From Streptomyces apocyni (lineage in GTDB: Bacteria > Actinomycetota > Actinomycetes > Streptomycetales > Streptomycetaceae): 64,000 nt of DNA. The DNA lies in contig NZ_WHOM01000065.1 in NCBI RefSeq assembly GCF_009739465.1, positions 548,961-612,960 of the forward strand, given 5' to 3'. The position numbers and the translations under genes were made by a program. Each line of letters begins with the position of its first letter. The stretch's first letter is position 1. Shown one piece after another: positions 34,927-44,518 of the stretch. The notes under the pieces are model-generated. The model was not told where the DNA came from, searched no databases, and worked only from the letters and a program-made list of their open reading frames with translations.

Positions 34927-36528
34927 GTGAGCTCGAACCCTGCCAAACCTGTCGTACTGATCGCCGAAGAGCTGTCGCCCGCCACCGTGGACGCGCTGGG
35001 TCCGGACTTCGAGATCCGGCACTGCAGCGGAGCGGACCGCGCCGAGCTGCTCCCCGCCATCGCCGACGTCGACGCGATCCTGGTCCGCTCCGCGACCAAG
35101 GTCGACGCCGAGGCGATCGCCGCCGCGAAGAAGCTGAAGGTCGTCGCCCGCGCCGGAGTCGGCCTGGACAACGTCGACGTGTCCGCCGCCACCAAGGCCG
35201 GCGTGATGGTCGTCAACGCCCCGACGTCCAACATCGTCACCGCCGCCGAGCTCGCCTGCGGCCTGCTCATCGCCACCGCGCGCAACATCCCGCAGGCCAA
35301 CACCGCGCTCAAGAACAACGAGTGGAAGCGCTCCAAGTACACCGGCGTCGAGCTCAGCGAGAAGACCCTCGGTGTCGTCGGTCTCGGCCGCATCGGCGTC
35401 TTGGTCGCCCAGCGCATGTCCGCCTTCGGCATGAAGATCGTCGCGTACGACCCGTACGTACAGCCCGCGCGCGCCGCGCAGATGGGCGTGAAGCTGCTGA
35501 CCCTCGACGAGCTGCTCGAGGTCTCGGACTTCATCACCGTGCACCTGCCCAAGACCCCCGAGACCCTCGGTCTCATCGGTGACGAGGCGCTGCACAAGGT
35601 CAAGCCGAGCGTCCGCATCGTCAACGCCGCGCGCGGCGGCATCGTCGACGAGGAGGCGCTGTTCTCCGCCCTCAAGGAGGGCCGGGTCGCGGGCGCCGGT
35701 CTTGACGTCTACGCCAAGGAGCCGTGCACCGACTCCCCGCTCTTCGACTTCGACCAGGTCGTCTGCACCCCGCACCTCGGCGCGTCCACGGACGAGGCCC
35801 AGGAGAAGGCCGGTATCGCCGTCGCCAAGTCGGTGCGCCTCGCGCTCGCCGGTGAGCTGGTACCGGACGCGGTCAACGTCCAGGGCGGGGTCATCGCCGA
35901 GGACGTACGCCCGGGCCTGCCGCTCGCCGAGAAGCTGGGCCGGATCTACACCGCGCTGGCGGGCGAGGTCGCGGTACGCCTCGACGTCGAGGTGTACGGC
36001 GAGATCACCCAGCACGACGTCAAGGTCCTGGAGCTCTCCGCGCTCAAGGGCGTCTTCGAGGACGTCGTCGACGAGACGGTCTCCTACGTCAACGCTCCGC
36101 TGTTCGCCCAGGAGCGCGGCGTCGAGGTCCGGCTGACCACCAGCTCGGAGTCGCCCGACCACCGCAACATGGTCACCGTGCGGGGCACCCTCACCGGCGG
36201 CGAGGAGATCGCGGTCTCCGGCACGCTGGCCGGGCCCAAGCACCTGCAGAAGATCGTCGCCATCGGCGAGCACGACATCGACCTGGCGCTCGCCGACCAC
36301 ATGGCGGTCCTGCGCTACGCCGACCGCCCCGGCGTCGTCGGCACGGTCGGCCGGGTACTCGGCGAAGCCGGGCTGAACATCGGCGGCATGCAGGTCTCCC
36401 GCGCGGACGTCGGCGGCGAGGCCCTCGCGGTGCTCACGGTCGACGACACGGTGCCGCCCGCGGTGCTCGCGGAGCTGGCCGAGGAGATCGGCGCGACCTC
36501 AGCGCGCTCGGTCAACCTGACGGACTGA
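34927..36528 (+). CDS. serA: D-3-phosphoglycerate dehydrogenase
   Basis: A 533-residue long-form SerA, first enzyme of serine synthesis. It has the NAD domain (GLGRIGVLVAQRM), catalytic Arg (IVNAARGGIVDEE), Glu (YAKEPCTDSPLFD) and His (VCTPHLGAST), then the allosteric-substrate-binding domain and a C-terminal ACT domain (VLRYADRPGVVGTVGRVLGE, GLNIGGMQVSR). GTG 34927 follows GAGGACACAC. A three-codon ATG GAC TTG TGA lies just upstream. Its stop lies in a duplicated 14-bp sequence. Confidence 0.97.
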   Translation: MSSNPAKPVVLIAEELSPATVDALGPDFEIRHCSGADRAELLPAIADVDAILVRSATKVDAEAIAAAKKLKVVARAGVGLDNVDVSAATKAGVMVVNAPTSNIVTAAELACGLLIATARNIPQANTALKNNEWKRSKYTGVELSEKTLGVVGLGRIGVLVAQRMSAFGMKIVAYDPYVQPARAAQMGVKLLTLDELLEVSDFITVHLPKTPETLGLIGDEALHKVKPSVRIVNAARGGIVDEEALFSALKEGRVAGAGLDVYAKEPCTDSPLFDFDQVVCTPHLGASTDEAQEKAGIAVAKSVRLALAGELVPDAVNVQGGVIAEDVRPGLPLAEKLGRIYTALAGEVAVRLDVEVYGEITQHDVKVLELSALKGVFEDVVDETVSYVNAPLFAQERGVEVRLTTSSESPDHRNMVTVRGTLTGGEEIAVSGTLAGPKHLQKIVAIGEHDIDLALADHMAVLRYADRPGVVGTVGRVLGEAGLNIGGMQVSRADVGGEALAVLTVDDTVPPAVLAELAEEIGATSARSVNLTD

Positions 36529-36551
36529 TCCGCGCGAACTGATCTGCGCGT
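36524..36551. repeat. 14-bp tandem duplication at the serA stop
   Basis: ACTGATCCGCGCGA (36524-36537) and ACTGATCTGCGCGT (36538-36551) are adjacent and 12 of 14 identical. The serA TGA (36526-36528) is in the first copy. Confidence 0.75.
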
Positions 36552-36574
36552 CAGCCCCCGCGCTGGAGCACGTC

Positions 36575-36614
36575 GGCGGGGCCGGTCACCGTACGCACGG
36601 TGACCGGCCCCGCC
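36575..36614. terminator. Bidirectional 18-bp terminator
   Basis: GGCGGGGCCGGTCACCGT (36575-36592) pairs perfectly with ACGGTGACCGGCCCCGCC (36597-36614) over ACGC. It lies between convergent serA and the PucR gene. Confidence 0.9.
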
Positions 36615-36644
36615 CGCGTACGCACCCGGTTCGAAGCCAGGGGC

Positions 36645-37877
36645 TCACCCCAGGCGGGCCGCCTTGAGCGCCATGTGCAGGAGCAGGCGGTGCTGGCCGT
36701 CGTCCAGGTCGAGGCCGGTGAGCTGCTCGACCCGCGACAGGCGGTAGTAGAGCGTCTGGCGGTGGATGCCGAGCGCCGCGGCGGTGCGCCCCGCCTGTCC
36801 GGCGTGGTCGAGGAACACCTCTGCCGTGCGGGCGAGTTCGAGTTGGGCCGGGGAGAGCAGCGGCTGTACGGAGGGGTCGCGCGCGGCGCCCGCGGGTAGC
36901 GCTGTGAGCAGGCGGTAGGGCCCGATGGCCGACCACTCGGCGACCGGGCCGAGCGCGGGCTGTGCGAGGGCACTGCGCGCGGCGGCGGCCGCCTGCGCCC
37001 ATCCGGTCGACAGGCCCGCCAGCCTGCGCAGCACCCCACCGATTCCCGCCGCGCCCCGATGCCCAGACCCGGCCCCGGGTCCGGCCTTGGCTCCCGTCCC
37101 CGTGCCCAGCGACTCCAGTAGCCGGTGGGCCGCGGTCAGCGCGGGGGACAGGGCCCCGGCGGAGCGCACCCGGACCAGTGCGGCGAGGGCGTGCGTGGCG
37201 TGGGTGGGAGCGGCGTGGGTGGGTGCGGCGGTGGTCGGGGCGGGCCACGGCAGTGTGCAGACCGCTACCGTGCCAGGGATCTTGCGGGCGTCGTCGGTGG
37301 GCCAGGGCGTGACGCAGACGAGGACGAACAGGTCGTCCGCTCCCGGCCCCAGGGCCGCCCGGAGCGCCGCCATCGCCGTGTCCCGCTGCCAGTCCTGGTC
37401 GGCGGCGAGGGCCGCGCGGAACTCGCGGGCCACCTCGTCGCCCGCCGACGCCTCGTCCGCGAGGAGCACACCGATGCGCTCCGTGACCTCCATGGCCGCG
37501 GCCAGCTGGGCGTCGGAAGGGCCCGGGTCGGTGTCGAGCAGCCAGACATAGCCGTGGACGACACCCCGGTGGCGTACCGGCAGGCAGAGCCGCGCCCGGA
37601 ACACCCCCGCGTCCGGCGCCGCCGGAATCCGCATCGGACCCTTCGCCCGCGCGATGCCGTACTCCTCGAACCAGGCCCGCACCGCCGGGGTCGAGCGGCG
37701 GGTCAGGATCGACCGGGTGCGGACCGGGTCCATCTCGCTGTCGTCGTCGCTGTCGTGCGCACCGAACGCGATCAGCCCGAAATCGCGGTCCTCCAGCGTC
37801 GCGGGGGCGCCGAGCAGCGCCGAGACCTCGTCGACCAGTTCCTGGTAGTCGCCCTTCACCCAGCCATTCTGCGGCAT
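36645..37877 (-). CDS. PucR-family regulator, probable proline catabolism activator
   Basis: A 410-residue transcription regulator. The C-terminus has the PucR helix-turn-helix (TAAALGIHRQTLYYRLSRVEQLTGLDLDD) and the centre a GAF-like and GGDEF-like region (YGYVWLLD-type VVHGYVWLLDTDPG). ATG 37877 (MPQNGWVKGDYQEL) with GAGGG 6 bases upstream is preferred over ATG 37898. It is divergent from the ProDH and P5C dehydrogenase genes; PucR-type activators of proline catabolism next to ProDH are known in actinobacteria, so it probably senses proline or P5C. The 200-base shared region holds two perfect palindromes. Confidence 0.88.
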   Translation of the reverse strand: MPQNGWVKGDYQELVDEVSALLGAPATLEDRDFGLIAFGAHDSDDDSEMDPVRTRSILTRRSTPAVRAWFEEYGIARAKGPMRIPAAPDAGVFRARLCLPVRHRGVVHGYVWLLDTDPGPSDAQLAAAMEVTERIGVLLADEASAGDEVAREFRAALAADQDWQRDTAMAALRAALGPGADDLFVLVCVTPWPTDDARKIPGTVAVCTLPWPAPTTAAPTHAAPTHATHALAALVRVRSAGALSPALTAAHRLLESLGTGTGAKAGPGAGSGHRGAAGIGGVLRRLAGLSTGWAQAAAAARSALAQPALGPVAEWSAIGPYRLLTALPAGAARDPSVQPLLSPAQLELARTAEVFLDHAGQAGRTAAALGIHRQTLYYRLSRVEQLTGLDLDDGQHRLLLHMALKAARLG

Positions 37878-37894
37878 CGGCGCCCTCGCTTCAT

Positions 37895-37936
37895 ACAATT
37901 GTCTGAGATCCGGGACACGGATGCGTGACAGCTGTC
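37895..37936. promoter_or_regulatory. Palindromes in the PucR/ProDH divergent region
   Basis: ACAATTGT (37895-37902) and GACAGCTGTC (37927-37936) are perfect palindromes 24 bases apart, just upstream of the PucR start. AT-rich ACAATTGT is conspicuous in this genome. They are candidate operators for PucR. Confidence 0.45.
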
Positions 37937-38095
37937 GATGGCTAGCGAAGGGAGCGATCCTTAGGTTTCACAGTGGTTCTCCGTGCTGTTCCCGCTGGGT
38001 TCACAGGGGTGTTCGCAGAGGTGCTCGGGAGAGCGCCCAAGCAGCCCACCAGCGGGGTTCGGCCAACATTCGTCCCACTTTCGTGGAGGTGCCCT

Positions 38096-39022
38096 GTGCT
38101 GGGTCCCGTGCTCCTCGCCGCCGCGCGCAGCGACCTCATCCGTCGTATCGTCTCGGCCGCGCCGGTCACCCGCCCCGTCGTGGACCGCTTCGTCGCCGGC
38201 GAGCATCTCGACGAGTCCATGCGTGCCGTCCAGGGACTGGCCGACAAGGGCCTGGAAGTCACCCTCGACCACCTCGGCGAGGACATCACCGACCCGGCCG
38301 AGGCACTCCGTACCCGCGACGCGTATCTCGCGCTCACCGACTCCCTGAAGCCGCTCGGCCTTGGCGAGCGCGCCGAGATGTCGGTCAAGCTCTCCGCGTT
38401 CGGTCAGGCGCTCCCCGGAGGCCATGACCTGGCCCTCAAGAACGTCACCCCGGTCGTCGAGGCCGCCGCCGAGATCGGCACCACCGTGACGCTCGACATG
38501 GAGGACCACACCACGGTCGACTCCACCCTCGCGATCCTCGCCGAGCTACGCGAGCGCTTCCCGCAGACCGGCGCCGTCGTCCAGTCCTATCTGTTCCGTA
38601 CGGAGGACGACTGCCACGCACTCGCCGGGGAAGGCTCGCGGGTGCGGCTGGTCAAGGGCGCCTACAACGAGCCCGCGTCCGTCGCGTACCAGCACAAGGC
38701 CGAGGTCGACAAGGCGTACGTCCGCTGCCTCAAGATCCTGATGGCGGGCCAGGGCTACCCGATGATCGGCTCACACGACCCGCGGATGGTCGCCATCGGT
38801 CAGGAGCTCGCCCGCCGCAACGGGCGCAAACTGGATGAGTACGAGTTCCAGATGCTGTACGGCATCCGCGAAGCCGAGCAACGGCGTCTGGTCGCCGAAG
38901 GGCATCGCATGCGTGTCTACATCCCGTACGGGACCGACTGGTACGGCTACTTCATGCGCCGTCTCGCCGAGCGCCCGGCCAACCTCGCGTTCTTCCTGCG
39001 CTCGCTGGTGAGCCGAGGCTGA
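38096..39022 (+). CDS. Proline dehydrogenase (monofunctional)
   Basis: A 308-residue FAD-dependent ProDH barrel oxidising L-proline to pyrroline-5-carboxylate. Motifs: LDMEDHTTVDSTL, RLVKGAYNEPASVAYQ, and GSHDPRM with the C-terminal substrate-binding helix YEFQMLYGIREAEQRRLV; VYIPYGTDWYGYFMRRLAERPAN is diagnostic. GTG 38096 has GGAGG 6 bases upstream and gives the normal start; frame continues upstream to 37973 without a site. It is first gene of the operon with pruA, separated by a repeat-containing short frame. Confidence 0.95.
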   Translation: MLGPVLLAAARSDLIRRIVSAAPVTRPVVDRFVAGEHLDESMRAVQGLADKGLEVTLDHLGEDITDPAEALRTRDAYLALTDSLKPLGLGERAEMSVKLSAFGQALPGGHDLALKNVTPVVEAAAEIGTTVTLDMEDHTTVDSTLAILAELRERFPQTGAVVQSYLFRTEDDCHALAGEGSRVRLVKGAYNEPASVAYQHKAEVDKAYVRCLKILMAGQGYPMIGSHDPRMVAIGQELARRNGRKLDEYEFQMLYGIREAEQRRLVAEGHRMRVYIPYGTDWYGYFMRRLAERPANLAFFLRSLVSRG

Positions 39023-39141
39023 TGCCTATGACTCAACCGCCTAGGACTCGACTGCCTAGGACTCGACTGCCTAGGACGCAACGGCTGACGATGCCCGTGG
39101 CCGAGCTGGCAACCGACTCACACACCCCCGCTACCCCCTAA
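39022..39141 (+). CDS. Possible 39-aa coupled small protein
   Basis: ATG 39022 overlaps the last base of the ProDH stop (TGATG), and the frame runs 39 codons to TAA 39139-39141, which itself overlaps the AAGGAG ribosome site of pruA. The product would read MPMTQPPRTRLPRTRLPRTQ then a short tail, with TRLPR repeated. Codons such as AGG, CGA and ACT are rare in this genome, so it may be only a repeat-expanded spacer. It could serve as a translational bridge between ProDH and PruA. No similarity is recognised. Confidence 0.35.
   Translation: MPMTQPPRTRLPRTRLPRTQRLTMPVAELATDSHTPATP
39024..39083 (+). repeat. Four 15-bp tandem units after ProDH
   Basis: Units start at 39024, 39039, 39054 and 39069. 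The middle two are identical (GCCTAGGACTCGACT); the outer two differ at four to five positions. The period is a multiple of three and keeps the short frame open. Confidence 0.9.
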
Positions 39142-39155
39142 GGAGATTCGGCGTC

Positions 39156-40787
<1,632 letters not shown>

Positions 40788-40831
40788 CCCACGCCTCGGG
40801 GGCCCGCCCCCACGCCTGGGGCCCGCCCCCA
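40788..40831. repeat. About 20-bp duplication after pruA
   Basis: CCCACGCCTCGGGGGCCCGCC and CCACGCCTGGGGCCCGCC are adjacent copies starting one base after the pruA stop. Confidence 0.6.
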
Positions 40832-40836
40832 CCGAC

Positions 40837-40876
40837 CACCGCCCTCGTCCGGCCTGCACCCCGGACGGGGGCGGTG
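40837..40876. terminator. Hairpin after pruA
   Basis: CACCGCCC (40837-40844) pairs with GGGCGGTG (40869-40876) and GTCCGG (40847-40852) with CCGGAC (40861-40866), interrupted by a 2-base internal loop. It separates pruA from the convergent hydrolase gene. Confidence 0.75.
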
Positions 40877-40901
40877 TGCGTTCTTCCCGGGCCTCGCGGA
40901 C

Positions 40902-41777
40902 CTATGGGTTCCTGGCGAGAAAGTCACCGATCAGCGTGGCGATCTGTGCCGCGTGGGTCTCCAGGGCGAAGTGCCCGGTCGGCAGCAGGTGCACCTCGGC
41001 CTTGGGCAGGTCGCGTTGGAAGGCGAGGGCGCCATCCGGGACGAAGATCTCGTCATGGGCGCCCCAGACCGCGAGCAGCGGCACCTGCGAGTCGCGGAAG
41101 TACTCCTGGAAGGCGGGGTAGAGGTCGAAGTTGCTGCCGTAGTCACCGATCAGGCCGAGCTGGATCGCGTCCTGTCCTTCACGCGCCATCAGGGCGGCGT
41201 CATGGTGGTACGCGTCCGGGCTGACCAGCGTCGGGTCCGGCACCCCGTGGGTGTACTGCCACCGGATGCCCTCCAGCGAGCGGATGGCCCGTACCGGCGC
41301 GGCGGTCTCCGGATTCGTCGGGTCCGCGATGAACGCGAGCACGGGCGCCCAGCCCTCCTTGCCGAGCCCCTCCTCGTACGCGTTGCCGTTCTGCGTGACG
41401 ATCGCCGTGACGCGCTCGGGGTGGGCGAGCGCCAGGCGCAGGCCGATCGGGGCGCCGTAGTCCTGGATATAGATCGCGAACCGGTCGAGCCCGAGCTGCT
41501 CGGTGAACTCTCCGACGAGGTCGGCCAGTTCGGCGAAGGTGTAGCTGAACGCGTCGGCGGACGGGGCGGCCGAGCGGCCGAAGCCGAGGTAGTCGGGGGC
41601 GATGACGTGGAACCGGTCGGCCAGCCGCGGAACGAGGTCGCGGAACATGTGCGAGCTGCTGGGGAAGCCGTGCAGCAGGAGGAGGACGGGGGCGTCGGCG
41701 GGGCCTGCCTCACGGTAGAAGAGCTCGTGGCCGCGGATGGTGGTGGTCAGGTGCCGGGTCTGCTGCGACGCGCTCAT
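40902..41777 (-). CDS. Alpha/beta-hydrolase, haloalkane dehalogenase/epoxide hydrolase-like
   Basis: A 291-residue hydrolase. The oxyanion region is LLLHGFPSSSHMFRDLV and the nucleophile elbow reads IQDYGAPIG, with Asp instead of Ser, as in haloalkane dehalogenases and epoxide hydrolases. The catalytic His is in LPTGHFALETH. ATG 41777 has GAGAGG 6-7 bases upstream; a much longer frame continues upstream antisense to the phosphatase gene and is not real. Substrate unknown. It is divergent from the phosphatase gene, with an inverted repeat between them. Confidence 0.88.
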   Translation of the reverse strand: MSASQQTRHLTTTIRGHELFYREAGPADAPVLLLLHGFPSSSHMFRDLVPRLADRFHVIAPDYLGFGRSAAPSADAFSYTFAELADLVGEFTEQLGLDRFAIYIQDYGAPIGLRLALAHPERVTAIVTQNGNAYEEGLGKEGWAPVLAFIADPTNPETAAPVRAIRSLEGIRWQYTHGVPDPTLVSPDAYHHDAALMAREGQDAIQLGLIGDYGSNFDLYPAFQEYFRDSQVPLLAVWGAHDEIFVPDGALAFQRDLPKAEVHLLPTGHFALETHAAQIATLIGDFLARNP

Positions 41778-41837
41778 AACTAACCTCTCATGGGTGATTT
41801 GGGGGTTGTGGCGACGGGTTGAGTAGAGCACGCCGGG

Positions 41838-41871
41838 ACCTAACTGGTCAACGGTCATAGGATGGTTAGGT
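41838..41871. promoter_or_regulatory. Inverted repeat in hydrolase/phosphatase divergent promoter
   Basis: ACCTAAC (41838-41844) and GTTAGGT (41865-41871) are separated by 20 bases. On the minus strand TTGACC with TCTACT at 18-base spacing forms a plausible promoter for the hydrolase overlapping it. It is a candidate operator; the cognate regulator is not obvious. Confidence 0.4.
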
Positions 41872-41960
41872 GGAACCGTGTGTCGATCACCCGGCGTCCT
41901 GCCTTGGGGCAGCGACCGCGCCCAACTCGCCTTCAGGTGCCAGGGATTAAGGGAGAGTCG

Positions 41961-42671
41961 ATGACCATCGCCGCCATGGACCGTTTCCTCGACTGGGACG
42001 GCTGCCACAATGTCCGCGACCTCGGCGGGCTCGGCCCGGTCCGCCGAGGGGCTCTGGTTCGGGCGGACCGGCTCGACAAGCTGACGGCGTCGGGCTGGGA
42101 AGCGGCCTACGCGCACGGCATACGCACTGTCGTGGACCTGCGCAACGAGGACGAGTACGGGGACGACGCGGCGCCCCGGCCGGATGGGATCACGACACTG
42201 CGGGTGCCGCTGGACGGCATCGAGGACCGTGAGTTCTGGGACAAGTGGTGGGGCGACTGGCGCACCGGGACGCCCGTCTACTACCGGCCGTTCATGGAGC
42301 GGTTCCCGGAGCGGGTCGCCGCCGTCGTACGCGCGATCGCGCGAGCCGAACCCGGCGGTGTGGTCTACCACTGCGCGGCGGGACGGGACCGTACGGGAAT
42401 GATCTCCCTGGTCCTGCTGGCCCTGGCGGGTGTGACGGCGGACGAGGTCGCCGCCGACCACGCGCTCAGTGCGGCGCGGATGCCCGCGATGTTCGCCGCG
42501 CTCGGCCGCGACTGCGACCAGCCGGAACTCGACGCCGAGCTCGCGGCGGCGGGGACCAGCAACCACGGTGCGGCGCTGGAGACCCTCCGCTGGCTCGACG
42601 CCGAGCCCTACGTCCGCGCGGCGGGCGTTACTGACGCCGAACTGACCGCGCTACGGAACCGGCTGGTCTAG
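41961..42671 (+). CDS. Tyrosine-protein phosphatase (DSP/IphP-like)
   Basis: A 236-residue cysteine phosphatase. The signature CX5R is VYHCAAGRDRTGM; the N-terminal NVRDLGG and VVDLRNEDEY segments are characteristic of the PtpB/IphP (Y_phosphatase3) family. ATG 41961 follows GGGAGAGTCG; frame upstream to 41862 lacks a start signal. Mycobacterial PtpB relatives hydrolyse phosphotyrosine and phosphoinositides; the substrate here is unknown. Its stop lies 13 bases from the end of the convergent nitroreductase gene. Confidence 0.9.
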   Translation: MTIAAMDRFLDWDGCHNVRDLGGLGPVRRGALVRADRLDKLTASGWEAAYAHGIRTVVDLRNEDEYGDDAAPRPDGITTLRVPLDGIEDREFWDKWWGDWRTGTPVYYRPFMERFPERVAAVVRAIARAEPGGVVYHCAAGRDRTGMISLVLLALAGVTADEVAADHALSAARMPAMFAALGRDCDQPELDAELAAAGTSNHGAALETLRWLDAEPYVRAAGVTDAELTALRNRLV

Positions 42672-42684
42672 CCGGGACACGTGC

Positions 42685-43383
42685 TCAGATCTCCACCATC
42701 ACCTGATCCAGCGACTTGCGTACGAGGTCGGGGACCTGGCAGTCCGGGGCGGGGTAGCCGACCGGGATGACCGCGAAGGCCTTCTCGTTCTCCGGGCGGC
42801 CCAGTACCTCGGAGAGGAAGCGCATGGGGCTCGGGGTGTGGATCAGGGCGGCCAGCCCCGACTGGTGCAGCGCGGAGAGCAGCATGCCGACCGCGATGCC
42901 GACCGATTCGTCGACGTAGTAGTGCTTGTGTTTGGTGCCGTCGGCGCCGAGCCAGTACCGCTGCTGGAAGACGACGATCAGCGCGGGCGCGTCCGTCAGA
43001 TGCGGTTTGACCTCGTCGGTGCCGAGCGGACGCAGGGCCGCCAGCCACTCCTCGCCGAGGCGCCCGTCGTAGCTGATCCGCTCCTCGTGCTCGGCCGCCT
43101 CCCGGATCTGGCGGCGTACCTCGGGGTCGCGGACCAGTGCGAAGGTCCACGGTTGCTGGTGGGCGCCGGACGGGGCGGTCGCGGCGCAGGCTATGGCGTC
43201 CCGGATGACCTGCTCCGGGACCGGGTCGGTGGCGAACTGCCGTACCGTCCTGCGCTGTTGCATGCGTGTGCGCAGTTCGGCGGCGCGGGCGAGTGACTCC
43301 GCTGGGTCCATCCGCTCGGGGTGGTAGGGGACGGGGCGGTACGGGGCGCCGTGGATGGGCGTCCACTCCTCAGTGATCGGCAT
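42685..43383 (-). CDS. Nitroreductase-family flavoprotein
   Basis: A 232-residue FMN enzyme of the nitroreductase fold. The FMN-binding pattern RRTVRQFATDPVPEQVI opens the domain and the central SGAHQQPWTFALV, GIAVGMLLSALHQSGLAALIHTP and VIPVGYP segments follow, resembling iodotyrosine deiodinase-like or BluB-like branches. ATG 43383 (MPITEEWTPIHG) is used; CAGAAT 7 bases upstream suggests a leaderless message. It is divergent from a TetR gene whose operator covers the intergenic region, so it is a probable TetR target. Confidence 0.88.
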   Translation of the reverse strand: MPITEEWTPIHGAPYRPVPYHPERMDPAESLARAAELRTRMQQRRTVRQFATDPVPEQVIRDAIACAATAPSGAHQQPWTFALVRDPEVRRQIREAAEHEERISYDGRLGEEWLAALRPLGTDEVKPHLTDAPALIVVFQQRYWLGADGTKHKHYYVDESVGIAVGMLLSALHQSGLAALIHTPSPMRFLSEVLGRPENEKAFAVIPVGYPAPDCQVPDLVRKSLDQVMVEI

Positions 43384-43491
43384 GGCCCAGATTCTGCTCC
43401 GCGCCCCCGCGGCGCGCCAGAGGGCGACGAGCGGCGACGTACTCGCCGCGGGTGCGGGTGCGGGTGCGCAGGACGGGTGCTGGTGCTGCGT

Positions 43492-43519
43492 GGAGAGTAC
43501 TGCGTGTGCAGTACTCTCC
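43492..43519. promoter_or_regulatory. Perfect 12-bp inverted repeat, TetR operator
   Basis: GGAGAGTACTGC (43492-43503) and GCAGTACTCTCC (43508-43519) are exact inverted arms around GTGT. The right arm contains TACTCT (43512-43517), the likely -10 of the leaderless TetR gene starting at 43524. Repressor binding here would block its own transcription and possibly that of the divergent nitroreductase. Confidence 0.85.
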
Positions 43520-43523
43520 CTCC

Positions 43524-44144
43524 ATGCGTCAGAACCCCGCCCGCCGTACCGCACTCCTCGACGGCGCCATCGAGGTACTCGCCCGCGAAGGCTCCCGCGG
43601 ACTGACCCTCCGGGCCGTCGACAAGGAAGCCGCGGTGCCCATCGGGACCGCCTCCAACTACTTCACCCACCGCGCCGACATGCTGGCGCAGGTCATGCAG
43701 CGCATCCTGGAGCGGCTCACCCCCGACGAAGCCGCCCTGGCCGACACCATGACCGCGCGGCCGTCGGCCGAGCTGGTGAAGACCCTGCTCCACCAGCTCC
43801 TCGACCGCACCCGCCGCGAGCGCAGCAGTCATCTGGCCCTGCTTGAGCTGCGTCTGGAGGCCACCCGGCGCCCCGAGCTGAACGCCGAGCTGACCCGGTT
43901 CTTCAGCGGCCAGCTCGAGGCCAACATCGACTTCCACCTCGGCGCCGGACTGCCCGGCGACCGCACCGGCGTGGTGCTGCTCTACCTCGCCATGCTCGGG
44001 GTGATCGTGGACGACCTCACCGTCCCCGAGCTGCTCACACCCCACCGGATCGACGTGCTGATCGACGCGATGGTGACACGGCTGCTGGGGAGCGGGAGCG
44101 GCCGGATTCATGATCGCGTCTCAAATACTAGGAAGTCCGAGTAA
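43524..44144 (+). CDS. TetR-family repressor
   Basis: A 206-residue TetR regulator. The N-terminal helix-turn-helix is RTALLDGAIEVLAREGSRGLTLRAVDKEAAVPIGTASNYFT, shown by G(L/S)TLRAV and IGTASNYF. The ligand domain (TetR_C-type) is helical with no recognised ligand. ATG 43524 is 6 bases after TACTCT. A perfect inverted repeat lies 4 bases upstream, so autorepression is very likely. It pairs with the divergent nitroreductase. Confidence 0.92.
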   Translation: MRQNPARRTALLDGAIEVLAREGSRGLTLRAVDKEAAVPIGTASNYFTHRADMLAQVMQRILERLTPDEAALADTMTARPSAELVKTLLHQLLDRTRRERSSHLALLELRLEATRRPELNAELTRFFSGQLEANIDFHLGAGLPGDRTGVVLLYLAMLGVIVDDLTVPELLTPHRIDVLIDAMVTRLLGSGSGRIHDRVSNTRKSE

Positions 44145-44359
44145 CTGTGAAGACAGGAGCGCGTCTCTGCCTTAGCTTTGTAGAAGCCGAACGTCTCGCT
44201 AGATCAAGCGAATGGCGGTTGTGAGCAGGTCCCTTGCGCAGGTAACCCCTGCGGCCCGGCTCCCCGCCCCTTCCGGCGCCTCGAAATCCAGCGTCCCCCA
44301 GAGCCGTACGGCCGTGTCCGGCACGCGCTCTGGACCGTGATCTCAAGGAGTCGATCACC

Positions 44360-44491
44360 ATGTCCGTCGAGACGAACACCCCCCGAGTCCGCCGCAACCA
44401 CGCCACCGCCGCGCCGGAGCGCAAGAACGCCGCCGCCGCCCTGCAACGGGCCCTCGACCGCAGGGACAACGGCGGCGCCACCGGCCACTGA
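44360..44491 (+). CDS. Small basic protein, 43 aa
   Basis: ATG 44360 follows AAGGAG at 9 bases, an ideal site. The product begins MSVETNTPRVRRNHATAAPE and ends RALDRRDNGGATGH. It is basic, Ala-rich and helical with no signal. Codon usage is typical of the genome. I recall similar tiny proteins in Streptomyces but no function. The gap 44145-44359 upstream has no other gene; CGAACGTCTCGCTAGATC near 44188-44205 may be part of its promoter. Confidence 0.65.
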   Translation: MSVETNTPRVRRNHATAAPERKNAAAALQRALDRRDNGGATGH

Positions 44492-44518
44492 GAGCCAGTC
44501 GCCGCGTCTACGTCGGCG

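Noticed and set aside
42245..42634. Alternative frame within the phosphatase gene
   Set aside because: Product lacks motifs, whereas the overlapping frame has the full HCAAGRDRTG phosphatase signature.
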